Shown here: one piece after another, positions 1 through 9,558 of the stretch
How positions within the stretch are numbered: position 1 is the stretch's first letter
Layout of the letters: every line of letters starts with the position of its first letter
Origin: Endotrypanum monterogeii
Lineage: Eukaryota; Euglenozoa; Kinetoplastea; Trypanosomatida; Trypanosomatidae
Length of the DNA: 19,863 bases
Direction: 5' to 3'
Assembly: GCA_000333855.2 (NCBI GenBank)
Contig: KV784176.1
Coordinates: 170,817-190,679 of the forward strand
Position numbers and translations under genes: made by a program
The notes under the pieces: generated by a model
The model's input: only the letters and a program-made list of their open reading frames with translations
Told to the model about the DNA's origin: nothing
Database searches by the model: none

Positions 1-22
1 CGTCCCGTTTACTAAATAAATA

Positions 23-28
<6 letters not shown>

Positions 29-61
<33 letters not shown>
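29..61. repeat. (AT)n microsatellite
   Basis: An uninterrupted alternating AT run lies just inside the window start. It is self-complementary and likely to vary in length. Similar runs recur at 1090-1108, 4570-4587, 5563-5589 and 13223-13247. Confidence 0.9.
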
Positions 62-65
<4 letters not shown>

Positions 66-1278
66 ACATGTGCGTGGTTGCTTTGCTTTTGGTTCTTTGA
101 TACCAACTCCCCTCCCCCTTCCCCTCTCTCTGCTAACGATCTTTTCTTTCCCCCCCTTGTTTTGGGGCCTTTTGTTCCCCAAGCTGTTTGCTGCGCATTC
201 GCTTTTTTTTCTTTTGCTCTCTTTTTGTTTATATATATGTATATATGCATACATATGTATATATGATAAGCGTGAGCAGCGAGAACGGAACGATACGCCT
301 CTGTGCTTTTGAAAAAAAAAACCAAACGTTTGTAAAGAAGATTACATCGCCGCGGAAGAGTGCATGTGCAACGGGCGTGCGGTGTGCTGATGAGCCGCTT
401 TGAGTTGCGGATTAAGGATATACGATCAAATCTTTCTGCTCCTTTCTTGATGACCGAAACCTGCGTGATTACGAATGACATGAGTAACTCGAATACGTTT
501 AAGGGTGCCCCCATTTATGTGCCAGTGTTGCGCCGCCTCACCTTTGTAATTCAGTCTGCACTCCGCCTTTTTTAAATCTTTTGTGCACTTTCTGTTGAGT
601 TTCTGTGACATATGACGATCATTTCAACTGCGTGTACACACACACACACCACACACACGTTCAGTTTCACGTCTATTCTACTTAAAATCTCTTTTGTCTG
701 TACATATTTATTTTTCTCCATACCCCTTTTTTTTTACCGCGATTTTGTGGATGAACATACCGCTGTCCTCGTGTTTTCTGCTAGGCCGCGCGCGTGTGTT
801 GTGCTCTTTCCTTTCCCTACTTCCAACCCACTTCTGAGCGCTTTTTCTCTAAATATTGTTGATGTTTAAATGATTTTTTTATTATATTTCCCTTTTTCGT
901 TTTTTCGTGTGTCCTCGGTCGCTTCGCTACTTCTCAGTTTTCTTTTTCAGTTGTTGTGGGCGTTGCCTGGGTTTATAGACATTGTCTGTCAATTGGAGTA
1001 TTTTTATTATTATTTTATTTTATTTCTTACCATCTTATGAACAAAACGAACGGCTCCGCACCTTTTATCTGTCACTCTCTTACAAATCGAATATATATAT
1101 ATATATATGATGAGTATTTCTGTTGGTTGTCGGTCTCTTACCGACTACTGTTGGGAATGCATCTGTTTTTCAGTTTGTTTGTTTTTCTTTGGCCTCCTTA
1201 TCTCTCCTTTCACCTCCTGTCCTCTTTCTCACTCATCACGGCTGTTTCCCGTCCTTGGCTTGAAATATTTGTAATTTA

Positions 1279-1376
1279 TAATACACACATACACACACAC
1301 ATATACACACACCGAGAGACACTTACACGTACATACATACACGCATACACACACACACGTGTGTGTGTATGTATGC
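1279..1376. repeat. Compound CA/GT repeat with a palindromic switch
   Basis: A CA-rich block with interspersed TACA units turns into GT at 1358/1359. Positions 1349-1368 form a perfect 20-bp palindrome (ten CA-type bases followed by their complement). The complementarity resumes after a 2-base offset, reaching GCATAC on the left and GTATGC on the right. The result is a possible hairpin. It lies in non-coding DNA about 250 bases before the transporter start. Confidence 0.75.
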
Positions 1377-1486
1377 GCCTATTCTGTGCCTTATTCACTC
1401 TCTACGTGCTTGCCCGTTCTTCTTGATTAATTTCTTTCTTAATTTACCTTTTTTTTTCCTCCGGGTGTGGTCTGGTGATATAGTTC

Positions 1487-1518
1487 ACCCCTCACTTTTT
1501 TCACCGCGGTGCTCGCAG
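1487..1518 (+). promoter_or_regulatory. Likely spliced-leader acceptor of the transporter gene
   Basis: A pyrimidine-rich tract (about 1487-1502, with a run of six T) is followed by CAG ending at 1518. That would give a 5' UTR of about 104 bases before the ATG at 1623. A second pyrimidine-rich stretch at 1570-1612 precedes an AG that directly abuts the ATG, which is less likely because it leaves almost no leader. In trypanosomatids the first AG after a polypyrimidine tract is usually the trans-splice site. The exact site is inferred. Confidence 0.45.
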
Positions 1519-1622
1519 TCATCTCTTGGGGTGGGGTGGGGTGGGGGCTGACGTGGATTTTGCGGATAATTATTTTTCTATTTTTCTCATAACCGTCACC
1601 GATTCCGCCCGAATCTGCAAAG

Positions 1623-3728
1623 ATGTACTCAAAAGACGGTAAGCACGAGGAGAATCCTGACTCAACACAGAATTCGCATGAGACGTGTGCAGTCGACGGT
1701 CTCGCCGACGACGAGGGTTATCTTCACCCGGATGCGGCGTTTTTTTTTACTAAGCTTCCGTGGTCTCGGCGCATTCCTATCTTTGGTGAGGCTGTGAGTG
1801 GCTACGGTCCGAGGGCAGTTTTGTCGCTGGGACTGTCCTACTTACTTTTAAAGGGTGTTTCTGATCAGCTCATTGTGAATGCGCGGCAACCCATGTTCAT
1901 GGTCCGCTTCGGTGTTGACGGTCAGAGGTATCAGCGCTTAGCTGGTATCTCAATCATGGGCTGGTCGATTAAGGCCCTGACGGCGATGCTCTGCGATGGG
2001 TTCGCCTTTCTCGGGTACACGAAGCGCTGGTACATGTTCATCTCCTGCGTCGTCGGCTCCATGTTTGCCCTCGGGTACGGCCTGCTGCCCGCGAGAGAGT
2101 CTTCTGCAAACGTTGCGGCCGCTTTTGTATTTCTCTGTTCTTTCGGTAAGGCCAACGTGGACATTCTATCTGAGGGGCATTACAGTCGACTACTCCGCCT
2201 CCACCCCAAACCCGGTCCGGCACTGGTGAGCTGGATTTGGATTTTTATAATGATCGGTGCAATCATCGCAGCAGCCATTCAGGGTCCCTTGTCTGACCAG
2301 GGTAGGCAGGAGGTCGGCGTGCTCATCTCTGCATCCCTTCAGTGCATCACCTGCATATTTTATCTTTTCAATTGGTATGGAGAGCGCAAGAACAGCGTTG
2401 AGCGGGCGGCCGACGCAGCGCTGCTTTATGAGGAGATGCAGCGGGAACGCGTGGCCCTCGGCTTGTTGCCGGTGGACGGCAGCAAGTGCGGTCACGCAAG
2501 GGAGGTCGAGGAGATGGATACCATGACACCGAACGCGTGCCCTGAACATCTATCCAGGGCACCGAGGAAGACGCAGCCGGCTGAATGTATTTCAGATGAG
2601 GAGGCTTTGCAGGATTCAGCGCACCCTCACGGCGAAGCTTTTCACGACGAGTTGCACAGCGACGCGCTCACTATCGAGGGTGGCGACGAGGAAGGAAACG
2701 ACTACATGTCCTACGAAGTCTCCCCACCGGTTCCCTGCCTATTTGGCCTGTTTGAGATGAACAAAGAGGTAATTTTCCGTAATTGGCAAATCTTTGTCTA
2801 CAGTCTTGTCATGACGGCGGCCGTTGTGACCATGGCGTGCGGCAGCATTCTCGCTGACACGCTAGGACTCTTGATCATTTGTGTGATTGTCTCGACCGTG
2901 TGCTGCGCCACCTCTTTTTGGGCCCTGCCACTGGTGATTGCAAAGGCGAACATCTTCGGTTTTCTACACATGGTGGTCTATCTGCAGCTCCCCAGTGCCC
3001 TCGACAGTTTTTTTTTGGCGGACGCGGCGTGCTTGCCGGATGGACCACACTTTTCCTACACCTTCTATAACACCGTGGGCGCCATTATCGGCAACGTTGG
3101 CGGTCTTGCCGGCGTAGCGGCATTTAACTACATTTTCTCGCAGCATAGCTACCGCATGTCGTCCTGCATCACCACAGCTGTGCAGATCGTTGCCTCGGTC
3201 TTCGACATCATCATCGTGAAGCGCTGGAACCTGCGCGTGGGCATTCCAGATCACGCCATGTACATCTGCGGTGATTCCATTGTTTACCAGGTCTGCTACA
3301 TGCTGGCCTGGATGCCAATGATGGTGCTGCTCTCGCGTCTCTGCCCCCGTGGCTCTGAGAGCGTCGTGTACGCGCTGATGGCTGGTTTCTCGAACCTTGG
3401 CCAGACTACCTCGTCGTCAATTGGCGCAATCATCATGGAGTATGGTTGGAGCATCACCACCTCTCCCCCGTGCGACTTCAGCAACGTCCCATGGCTTGTG
3501 TTTCTAGGGCACGTCCTGCTTCCACTGCTTGTGCTGCCCCTGACATTGCTGCTACCGAATGCGCGCATCTGCGATAACATCGACATCGACGGGAAAACGA
3601 TCAAGGACGCTGTCGTTCGCGAGGTGGTCGCGGTCGCAGTCCGAGAGGAGGACACATTTTCTAGAACTTCTGTGGAGCTGTGCGCCGGCGGCGCACCCGA
3701 TCAGAACATGAAGGGCGATTGCAGGTGA
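1623..3728 (+). CDS. Folate/biopterin transporter (FBT family, FT/BT1 type)
   Basis: This 701-residue polytopic membrane protein should import folate or biopterin across the plasma membrane; trypanosomatids cannot make pterins and depend on such carriers. A hydrophilic N-terminus (1-55) is followed by the GYGP signature at 60-63, RQPMF near 88-92, the FGVDGQRYQRL segment (96-106), the GWSIKALTAMLCDGFAFLGYTKRWYMF region, and KANVDILSEGHYSRL at 176-190. About six hydrophobic segments precede residue 250. An acidic, Glu/Asp-rich loop (about 250-385) separates them from a second set of about six segments, which includes FSNLGQ at 589-594. A polar tail follows from 646. Length and two-half layout match the Leishmania FT/BT1 proteins. 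The start is the first ATG of the frame. The Leishmania family has several paralogues with different substrate preference, and I cannot choose between folate, biopterin and S-adenosylmethionine carriers from sequence alone. Confidence 0.95.
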   Translation: MYSKDGKHEENPDSTQNSHETCAVDGLADDEGYLHPDAAFFFTKLPWSRRIPIFGEAVSGYGPRAVLSLGLSYLLLKGVSDQLIVNARQPMFMVRFGVDGQRYQRLAGISIMGWSIKALTAMLCDGFAFLGYTKRWYMFISCVVGSMFALGYGLLPARESSANVAAAFVFLCSFGKANVDILSEGHYSRLLRLHPKPGPALVSWIWIFIMIGAIIAAAIQGPLSDQGRQEVGVLISASLQCITCIFYLFNWYGERKNSVERAADAALLYEEMQRERVALGLLPVDGSKCGHAREVEEMDTMTPNACPEHLSRAPRKTQPAECISDEEALQDSAHPHGEAFHDELHSDALTIEGGDEEGNDYMSYEVSPPVPCLFGLFEMNKEVIFRNWQIFVYSLVMTAAVVTMACGSILADTLGLLIICVIVSTVCCATSFWALPLVIAKANIFGFLHMVVYLQLPSALDSFFLADAACLPDGPHFSYTFYNTVGAIIGNVGGLAGVAAFNYIFSQHSYRMSSCITTAVQIVASVFDIIIVKRWNLRVGIPDHAMYICGDSIVYQVCYMLAWMPMMVLLSRLCPRGSESVVYALMAGFSNLGQTTSSSIGAIIMEYGWSITTSPPCDFSNVPWLVFLGHVLLPLLVLPLTLLLPNARICDNIDIDGKTIKDAVVREVVAVAVREEDTFSRTSVELCAGGAPDQNMKGDCR

Positions 3729-5100
3729 GGCCCGATGACTCCTCTGCCCCTAGGCGTTGGTAGGCGTGTTTCATTGTGACCGCTGCACACGGTGTAGGTA
3801 AGGGACAATAAAAGAAAAGGGCAAACAAAAAAAGGAGCAAGACAGTAGTACACGCGAGAGAAGTCGTGAACATGAATCTTTTTTTCTCCCTCTCCCTCTC
3901 CCTCTTCTTCTTCGCACTTCCTGATTTATCGGTGAGGGGGGTGGGGGGGGAGAAGAAGAGGTGGCGGTGGCGATGGTTGAAAGAAAAAAGCAGCCGTCGT
4001 TCATCGATCACAGACACTGGTCACTCTCATCTTCCACTTTTTCCTTGCGTCTTTGCGATCGTTTTTTTTTTTTCCGGGTACCTTGTTTCTTCTACTTCCT
4101 CAAACGAGGGAAACCATGCGCGTCTTTTTTTTTTGCCAATACGATAATTCTCTCCTCTCTCTCCCCCCACGCGTATGTGCACTGCTGCCTGTCACCACTT
4201 GTACCCCACTGCCGATGGTTTGCTATCCTCCCTCCACGCTCTCTTTTACAAAATTTTGTTAGATTTTTTTTTTCCCTTTCTTCTCGCTAAAGTCGCTCAT
4301 GTTGTATAATCTCCCCTGTGGCTATTTGAAGCACGTGAGGCAAAAAATCGATGTGTAGATAAAATACATCAGCAAGCAGGAAAAGAAGAGGGGGGGACGT
4401 GTGGCAAAGGGGGGCTCACATAGCGGAGATGAGAGGTGGACCTATCTGGGCGAGACGTGACTGGTATTTTTTTTTTTTTTTGCGGTGCGGAAATGTGTTC
4501 TGTCATCAGAAAAGATTTTGTTTTCCACAAAGATCATCACTTACACGCGAATTGTTAGTCACACACCTAATATATATATATATATATTTTTTTTTTTTTG
4601 TTCTTTCCTTTCTCCTTCCTCTACCGTTACGCCCTTGGGGACATTCTATCGTACGAGGCACACACCTGTGCTGTTTGTTTATTTGCTTGTGTGTGCAGTT
4701 TTTTTTTTTTTGAATTCGGTTCCACTTTTTCCGGCACTTGTCGGTTTTGTTTTTCTCCTTTCTCTTCCCAATTATATATATTTTTTAAAAATCCCACCAC
4801 CTCTTTTCTGCCCTGCGCCTGTGTGCGCACCTCTCTCCGTATATATGAAGTATCTACAGATATGAGCCTCCGAGGTAGGTGGGGGGGGGGAAACAAAACG
4901 GCGAAAAATCTGCACGCGCGTATTATGGTATGTATCCCACCTCTACCACTGTGCCCCTTCTTTCTATCTGAGACTACACACACCGCCACTATATCCAGTG
5001 AATTGCCTAACGACGATACACACTTGTATCCCTGCGGCAAAACACCACCTTCCTTTCTCCCTTTGTGATGGTTATGATGATGAGGATTATTATTTCTTTT

Positions 5101-5181
5101 CACACACACACACACACATTCGTACATATATATATATATATATATATATTTGTATATATTTGTATATATTTGTATACATAC
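5101..5181. repeat. CA, TA and 10-bp tandem repeat cluster
   Basis: A CA run (5101-5119) is followed by alternating TA (about 5127-5149) and then three tandem copies of the 10-mer TTTGTATATA, with the last copy degenerating into GTATACATA. It is non-coding. Confidence 0.8.
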
Positions 5182-5562
5182 AAAGATATGTTTTTGGACT
5201 CTGTTGTATCGTCTGTTTTTTTTTTACTTTTTTTTTTGTGTTTATACCTGACGAACCAAAGCTCGTTTCCACCTCTTCCCCTCCCTTTCTCTTCTTCCTC
5301 TTTCATCTTCCGATACTGTTTACCTGTTCTTCCCCTTTTCCGGCCTCCTCCACTTCTTTTTTTTTTCTGCCCTCCCTTTTTTGACGCGTTAAAAAAAATA
5401 CGGTTTTGTACGCATCTACGGTTTCCCTGCTGGTGCTCCCCCGCCTCTCAGCCCCTTCGCTCATGGTATGCTGACGGTGTATTCATACGTTAACTCAGGA
5501 TGCGAGGGAGAGGGAGAGGGCTTTGGGAGCCGCTGACATCACACATCTTCCTTTCTCGCAGA

Positions 5563-5606
5563 GTATATATATATATATATATATATATAGTCTTTTTTTT
5601 TTTTTT
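5563..5606. repeat. (TA)n followed by poly-T
   Basis: Alternating TA to about 5589 is followed by a run of about 14 T. The same TA-then-T arrangement occurs at 4570-4599. Poly-T on the sense strand could act as a polypyrimidine signal, but no gene follows closely. Confidence 0.8.
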
Positions 5607-6053
5607 GGCTCTGTGCGTGTGACCGCTATGAGGTTGCCAATCTCGGGGTCAGGGGAAAGCTCTCAACGTACAGTATCACCCTCCCACTATCCACCGACAC
5701 ACGCCAAAAAACACACTCACTTGGGTGGTATGCCCCCAATATGGGAGTTCGTTTCGTTTGTGTATTCACGGGGTGAGTGGTGGGCGGATCACTCGTTCCA
5801 TTTGAGCAATTCTGCGCTGGCAGTGTGGCATAAAAAGAGGGCTGTCGTGGGGGTAGCTTAAACTTCGCCCTTGACCCCAGTGCCTTAAAGTCCTGTGCAT
5901 AACTCGCTGACACGCAAGAATCCAATTGCTCTTGTCTCGAGTGTTGCCTTCAAGTGTCGATAGTCGACTGTGCGTTAGTGGCATGATTTATTGCGCGCAG
6001 ACTTCGGATGTTACCTCTCTGTATACGTATATATATTTATATATACATATCTC

Positions 6054-6057
<4 letters not shown>

Positions 6058-6095
<38 letters not shown>
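6058..6095. repeat. (TG)n microsatellite
   Basis: An uninterrupted TG/GT run of about 38 bases follows a short TA-rich segment. It lies in the gene-poor region. Confidence 0.9.
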
Positions 6096-6096
<1 letters not shown>

Positions 6097-6388
6097 CGGA
6101 GCCTGTAGGGTGATCGCAACGAACTCCTTGCGGCCGAGCGGCGTCGGCGAAACCAAGTTCGTTGATCTTTTACCTATTCACCTGATCGTATCGAGTGTTT
6201 GTCACCCCCCCCCCTCCACACTCTCTTTCGGTGTGGTGAGGCAGCGATTTCAGAAGGGCGACGGTGGGTGGGGTGGGGGGGCGGGGAGCTGTTGGCTACA
6301 CCTAAGCCCCCTTCTTCGCTTCTGTCTGCCCACACGCAATGCAAGAGGGAGTCGACTGAGGGAGTGCCTGGCGTTCTTTCTTCATGTC

Positions 6389-6431
6389 CTACTAGGCAAA
6401 TGTAGTCAATGTCCGGTGGCTTGCCTAGTAG
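6389..6431. repeat. Perfect 11-bp stem-loop
   Basis: CTACTAGGCAA at 6389-6399 is the exact reverse complement of TTGCCTAGTAG at 6421-6431, with a 21-base loop between them. The next outer bases do not pair. It is not made of simple repeat, unlike most palindromes here. It could be a structured RNA element in the transporter 3' UTR or the trace of a small inverted-repeat element. Confidence 0.6.
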
Positions 6432-7568
6432 CTCATCCCGAAATAGGGAAAGGTAGCCAGGCAGAATATCGGCTAATGCTCTACTCGCTTCTCCATGACG
6501 ACATCGGAACGCATATGCACTCACAGCGCCCACGATCAAGCAAAATGTATGCGCTCCACCGCAACAGGGGCCAGTCGAGGTGGGGTGGCACACAATACCC
6601 AACCAATGCCACCAGGCCCCGCCCTTACTTTTTGCAGATCTGTGCGTCAGTGAAGCGCTTTCATCGTGGCGCGAAGTGACCTACTTTACGCCGGCGTTCA
6701 GCGCGCACACTTGGAGACAAGGAAGCTCCTGCTATTGTGGTGCCGGCGATAACCAAGGGGTAAGGGGGGCTATGAGCTCATCTGTTGAGCTGTCAAACGG
6801 GTAACCCGTACGCCTTCTTAATGGGGAAAAAAAAACACCCTGCCCTCCCCACCACACCCACACCCACACACGTCTCTAGGCATCCTGCACCGTCTCCACC
6901 CTTCTCTCGCAGGGGATGGAATACTTGCCTCTCATCTTGACGAGCCTCTCATTGCGGGCGCGGTTGGAGGTCATACATCTTCTCTCTCCCTCTCCTGGAA
7001 GCTAGTACACACGCCATCCTGAGGTGACAGCCGCGCAAGCGAAATTGATGGAGAGATCAGAATCACACCAAAGCAGGAAAACCGGTTGCCACAGAGCCCA
7101 TTGTCTGACGCTTGTCACAACTGCTTCCATGTACACACTCCTCCAGTATTTTTGTGTGTTTTTGAGTGCAAGTGCTTCAGCGATAAATGATCCAACTAGG
7201 GTCTGTCCGGTGGCGGGGTACGCGGAAACCCTACCTACAGAATGTCAAGCAAGAAAACAAGATGATCTCACCACACGCGCAGCATTATTCCTATAAGGGA
7301 GAGGGATTTTCTAGAAAACGAGTTGCATGGTGTCTGGAGTGTACCAAGGGTGGATATATTTATATAACATCAGTTTTATCGTATCTTTTATAAACATATA
7401 TATTTGTGTTATGCACCCGTGCTACAACCTGTCCTCCGTTTGGACAGAATTAACATGCGCTCATGAAAAAAAAAAAACGATTCATGTCCCCGACTGCAGC
7501 TGTACACCATGAAAGGTTGTACCGTGAGAGTGACGACGTGGTCGGCGGGTAAGTGCGTGGGCGTACAG

Positions 7569-8071
7569 CTTTACAAATTCGCGTGCAGACTGTCTTAGTC
7601 ACTCCACGAAGGCCTCCCCCTCCCCTTGTCCGCACCTCCTCTTCTCTTTTCTTCTCACCTACTCACCTCATTGCAGATACCGGAGCTGTCGCGAAGGATG
7701 CAGATGTCCAAGGACCCGCGGGCTTAGAGGCATGGGGGCTACGCACTTGAGGTGGTGACAGCTAGGGTGCCGTGAAGGGGCTGGCATCGCCGTGGTCTGC
7801 GACGGTGCGTTCGCTGGGGCAGCACAGGCGACGGACGTTACCCAGCGACCACTCGGATGTGAGGTGCTGCGCTTTCCTTGCCCACAGCTCGGGGATGCTG
7901 CGAACCCAATTCTCTCGGTCTGGGCAACGTGATCGCCGGCGTGATGAGGCAGTGGTGGGTAGCGTGTGTGACGCCTGAAACCCTTTATGGTAGCTGCATT
8001 GGCTCACCGCCGATGACACAGGTGTGACAAGTGCCACGGTGAAAAGGGGTGTGAGGACACAGTGAGTTCAA
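7569..8071. repeat. Inverted repeat, left arm (503 bp)
   Basis: The reverse complement of this segment matches 15057-15559 over its full 503 bases with four substitutions and no gap (499/503). The mismatches are at 7707, 7818, 7829 and 7869. Homology stops abruptly at both ends, and I see no target-site duplication. One frame is open for 91 codons on the minus strand (8037-7762) but starts at GTG, and the three mismatches within it all change the amino acid, so it is probably not coding. A pyrimidine tract and AG lie on the + strand within it. The origin is unknown; a retroposon fragment or a segmental duplication are both possible. Confidence 0.95.
7612..7676 (+). promoter_or_regulatory. Polypyrimidine tract and AG inside the left repeat arm
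   Basis: A long C/T-rich tract (7612-7670) runs into TTGCAG ending at 7676, a textbook-looking spliced-leader acceptor on the + strand. No real ORF follows: the first ATG (7698) opens only a few codons. The identical signal in the right arm points the other way, against the inferred direction of transcription. Confidence 0.4.
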
Positions 8072-9020
8072 CGTCCTGCGCTTGTCTTGGTAGCAAAAGG
8101 CGATTGAGAAATGGGGGAAGGTGCGGCGCGTCGTTGGTGGTACGCATGGTTCAGAGGACGAGAGGGGTCAGGGGCCTTGTGTGGCGATGACTGCTTTGCC
8201 AACCGCTATCGCTTCTGCAGAGGACACTGCCGCAGATACTCGACTCTCGTCTTTTTTTTACTCGTTTGGTGGGTGATGGTGGTGGACGAGGGGGGAGGCA
8301 CAATGTGGACTCTTTTGCCGCCACTCGTTGCTTTTTTCCACTCGGCGTATACATGTTTTCTTGCCCTGCCCTGTGGCTTTGTTCATCCCGTCTGCTAAGT
8401 TTCTAGTACAGTAATACTAACACACATTATAATAATAATAATAATAATAATAGTAGTACACCCACAGACGACAGGCACTACTCAACGACTCGGGTCTCTC
8501 TTCGCAGATGTACCTATCGTGTCTTCCACCCTCCTGCAAGTATCGTTGGAGTGTGCCACGGGGGCACACATGGCAGGATGGGGAGGAGGAGGTGGGGGCC
8601 CTCGAACACGTATCTTACAAAAAAAAAAGGCAGCAGCGTCGTTCATTTACCACGTTTCGAGAAAACGAGAGGGACGAAGAAAAAGGTGACCCATCTCAGC
8701 AATCGACCACTATTGATACCGATTGCGGCGGTGCTCTTGCTGGTGTATTACGTGGGGAGGTGAGCACAAAGCACCTTGCGGTGTGTACGCCTTAGCATCA
8801 CGTCCTAGGTGGACGAGTCACCGAAAATGCTGGTGTGATAGGGGGCACACAGCCGACACGATTCAACAGTGCGAGAAGTCTGTGCCTCTTTTTTTTTTTT
8901 TGTCGTCCTTGACGCCGTTTGGGTTGTCGAGTTTGATGACATCAAGTCATCGCTCAATACGAGTGCCTTGAACATAAGGCTGATGAAGCTCCATGCGCCT
9001 CGGTAGAGTTATACCAGATA
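8072..9020. other. Gene-free stretch after the left repeat arm
   Basis: No gene is supported. The only notable simple repeat is the TAA-type run at 8428-8455. A frame from ATG 8508 to 8795 directly follows TTCGCAG, but the product is a low-complexity basic/acidic sequence without recognisable domains, and an overlapping frame is also open, so I do not call it. Confidence 0.5.
8428..8455. repeat. (TAA)n trinucleotide repeat
   Basis: A run of TAA/ATA triplets passes into TAG-TAG at its right edge. It is the only trinucleotide microsatellite seen in the window; the others are dinucleotides. Confidence 0.85.
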
Positions 9021-9060
9021 CTTCTCTCCCCCCCTTCTCCTCCTTCCTACCGCCGTGCAG
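9021..9060 (+). promoter_or_regulatory. Strong polypyrimidine tract ending in CAG
   Basis: About 30 almost pure C/T bases (9021-9050) are followed by GTGCAG ending at 9060. This is the best acceptor-like signal in the 8-kb gene-poor interval. It stands 15 bases before the ATG at 9076 and is the main reason for noting the frame downstream of it. Confidence 0.45.
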
Positions 9061-9075
9061 CGCCTCTTCGAGAGG

Positions 9076-9558
9076 ATGGTTAGGATAAGGGCTTATAGAA
9101 ACGAGCTGGATGAGGAAGTAGAAGATGGTGATCCTGGCAACTGGGTCTGCTGCGGTTCGAAGGCGATTCTGAAAAATTGCTTTGCTTCTTTCAGGGGGGA
9201 CCACCGCGCAAAGGAAGTTGCCACTGATCTGCAAAAGAGTTGCTGGGACTTTTGGGAGATTTTCTGGCCCACTTTGTGTTGCAACGCTTTCCACCAAGCT
9301 CGGCCACAACCGTGACACGGAGTGCAACGAAGACCCTGGCGCAAAGTTTGCGTTCGGCTGGATCGAGGCGATGACCAGCGGTATGAACTTAACCAGACAT
9401 TGTTCAGCAGCGTAGAGAGTGCACACCCGAAGCGAGTTGGAAACTCTTTTCCCGTTTCGAAGATGTCGGTTTTATGTACAAGCGTGATAATTTTTTTTTT
9501 TCTTGTCGTTGTAGTGGTATATGTGTCTGGTGTTCCGATCCTTTATTTGTTTATTTAG
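9076..9558 (+). pseudogene. Possible decayed gene of unknown function
   Basis: Starting at ATG 9076, 15 bases after a good acceptor signal, a frame runs 79 codons to TGA at 9313-9315. The same frame then stays open for another 80 codons to TAG at 9556. Read through the stop, the product would have a charged first part (Glu/Asp-rich near residues 10-20, several Cys and Trp) and a C-terminal hydrophobic segment with five Val in a row (about 9463-9555) that looks like a membrane anchor. I recognise no family. It may be a gene broken by one stop, a genuine 79-residue protein, or chance. A 160-codon antisense frame without ATG overlaps it, which weakens the case. Confidence 0.25.

Larger units (their letters stand above)
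1..1486. other. Intergenic/UTR stretch upstream of the transporter
   Basis: I find no credible gene here. The open frames are short, mostly lack an ATG, or run through microsatellite DNA and give runs of alternating Tyr/Ile or His/Thr. The stretch is T-rich on the + strand and carries (AT)n at 29-61, a CA block at 633-659, (AT)n at 1090-1108 and a compound CA/GT block at 1279-1376. Strand-biased pyrimidine runs are typical of sense-strand intergenic DNA in trypanosomatid polycistronic units. A frame open from an ATG at 390 to 575 is the only one not made of repeats, and nothing supports it as a gene. Confidence 0.6.
3729..7568. other. Gene-poor stretch after the transporter (3' UTR/intergenic)
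   Basis: I see no convincing coding sequence. The first part, to about 5,600, is dominated by long T-runs, C/T-rich tracts and TA/CA microsatellites. From about 5,620 the composition becomes more balanced, as in degenerate once-mobile or once-coding DNA. The longest frame (6008-6679) begins in a TA/GT microsatellite and has no family I recognise. An antisense frame of comparable length overlaps it, so neither stands out. Part of this stretch must be the 3' UTR of the transporter mRNA. Confidence 0.55.

Noticed and set aside
360..575. 71-codon frame in the left intergenic region
   Set aside because: The first codon is GTG, the ATG at 390 leaves about 60 residues, and there is no similarity I recognise.
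956..1426. 156-codon + strand frame upstream of the transporter
   Set aside because: It reads through TA and CA/GT repeats, its first residue is GTG, and it is made of simple-sequence amino acids.
6008..6679. 223-codon + strand frame
   Set aside because: It starts inside TA/GT microsatellite, shows no domain, and an antisense frame of similar quality overlaps it.
8508..8795. 95-codon frame starting right after TTCGCAG
   Set aside because: The acceptor-like AG abuts the ATG, the product is low-complexity, and an overlapping frame is equally open.
8947..9426. 159-codon minus strand frame
   Set aside because: No ATG at its start, opposite to all supported genes, no recognisable domain; the sense strand has a better splice context.
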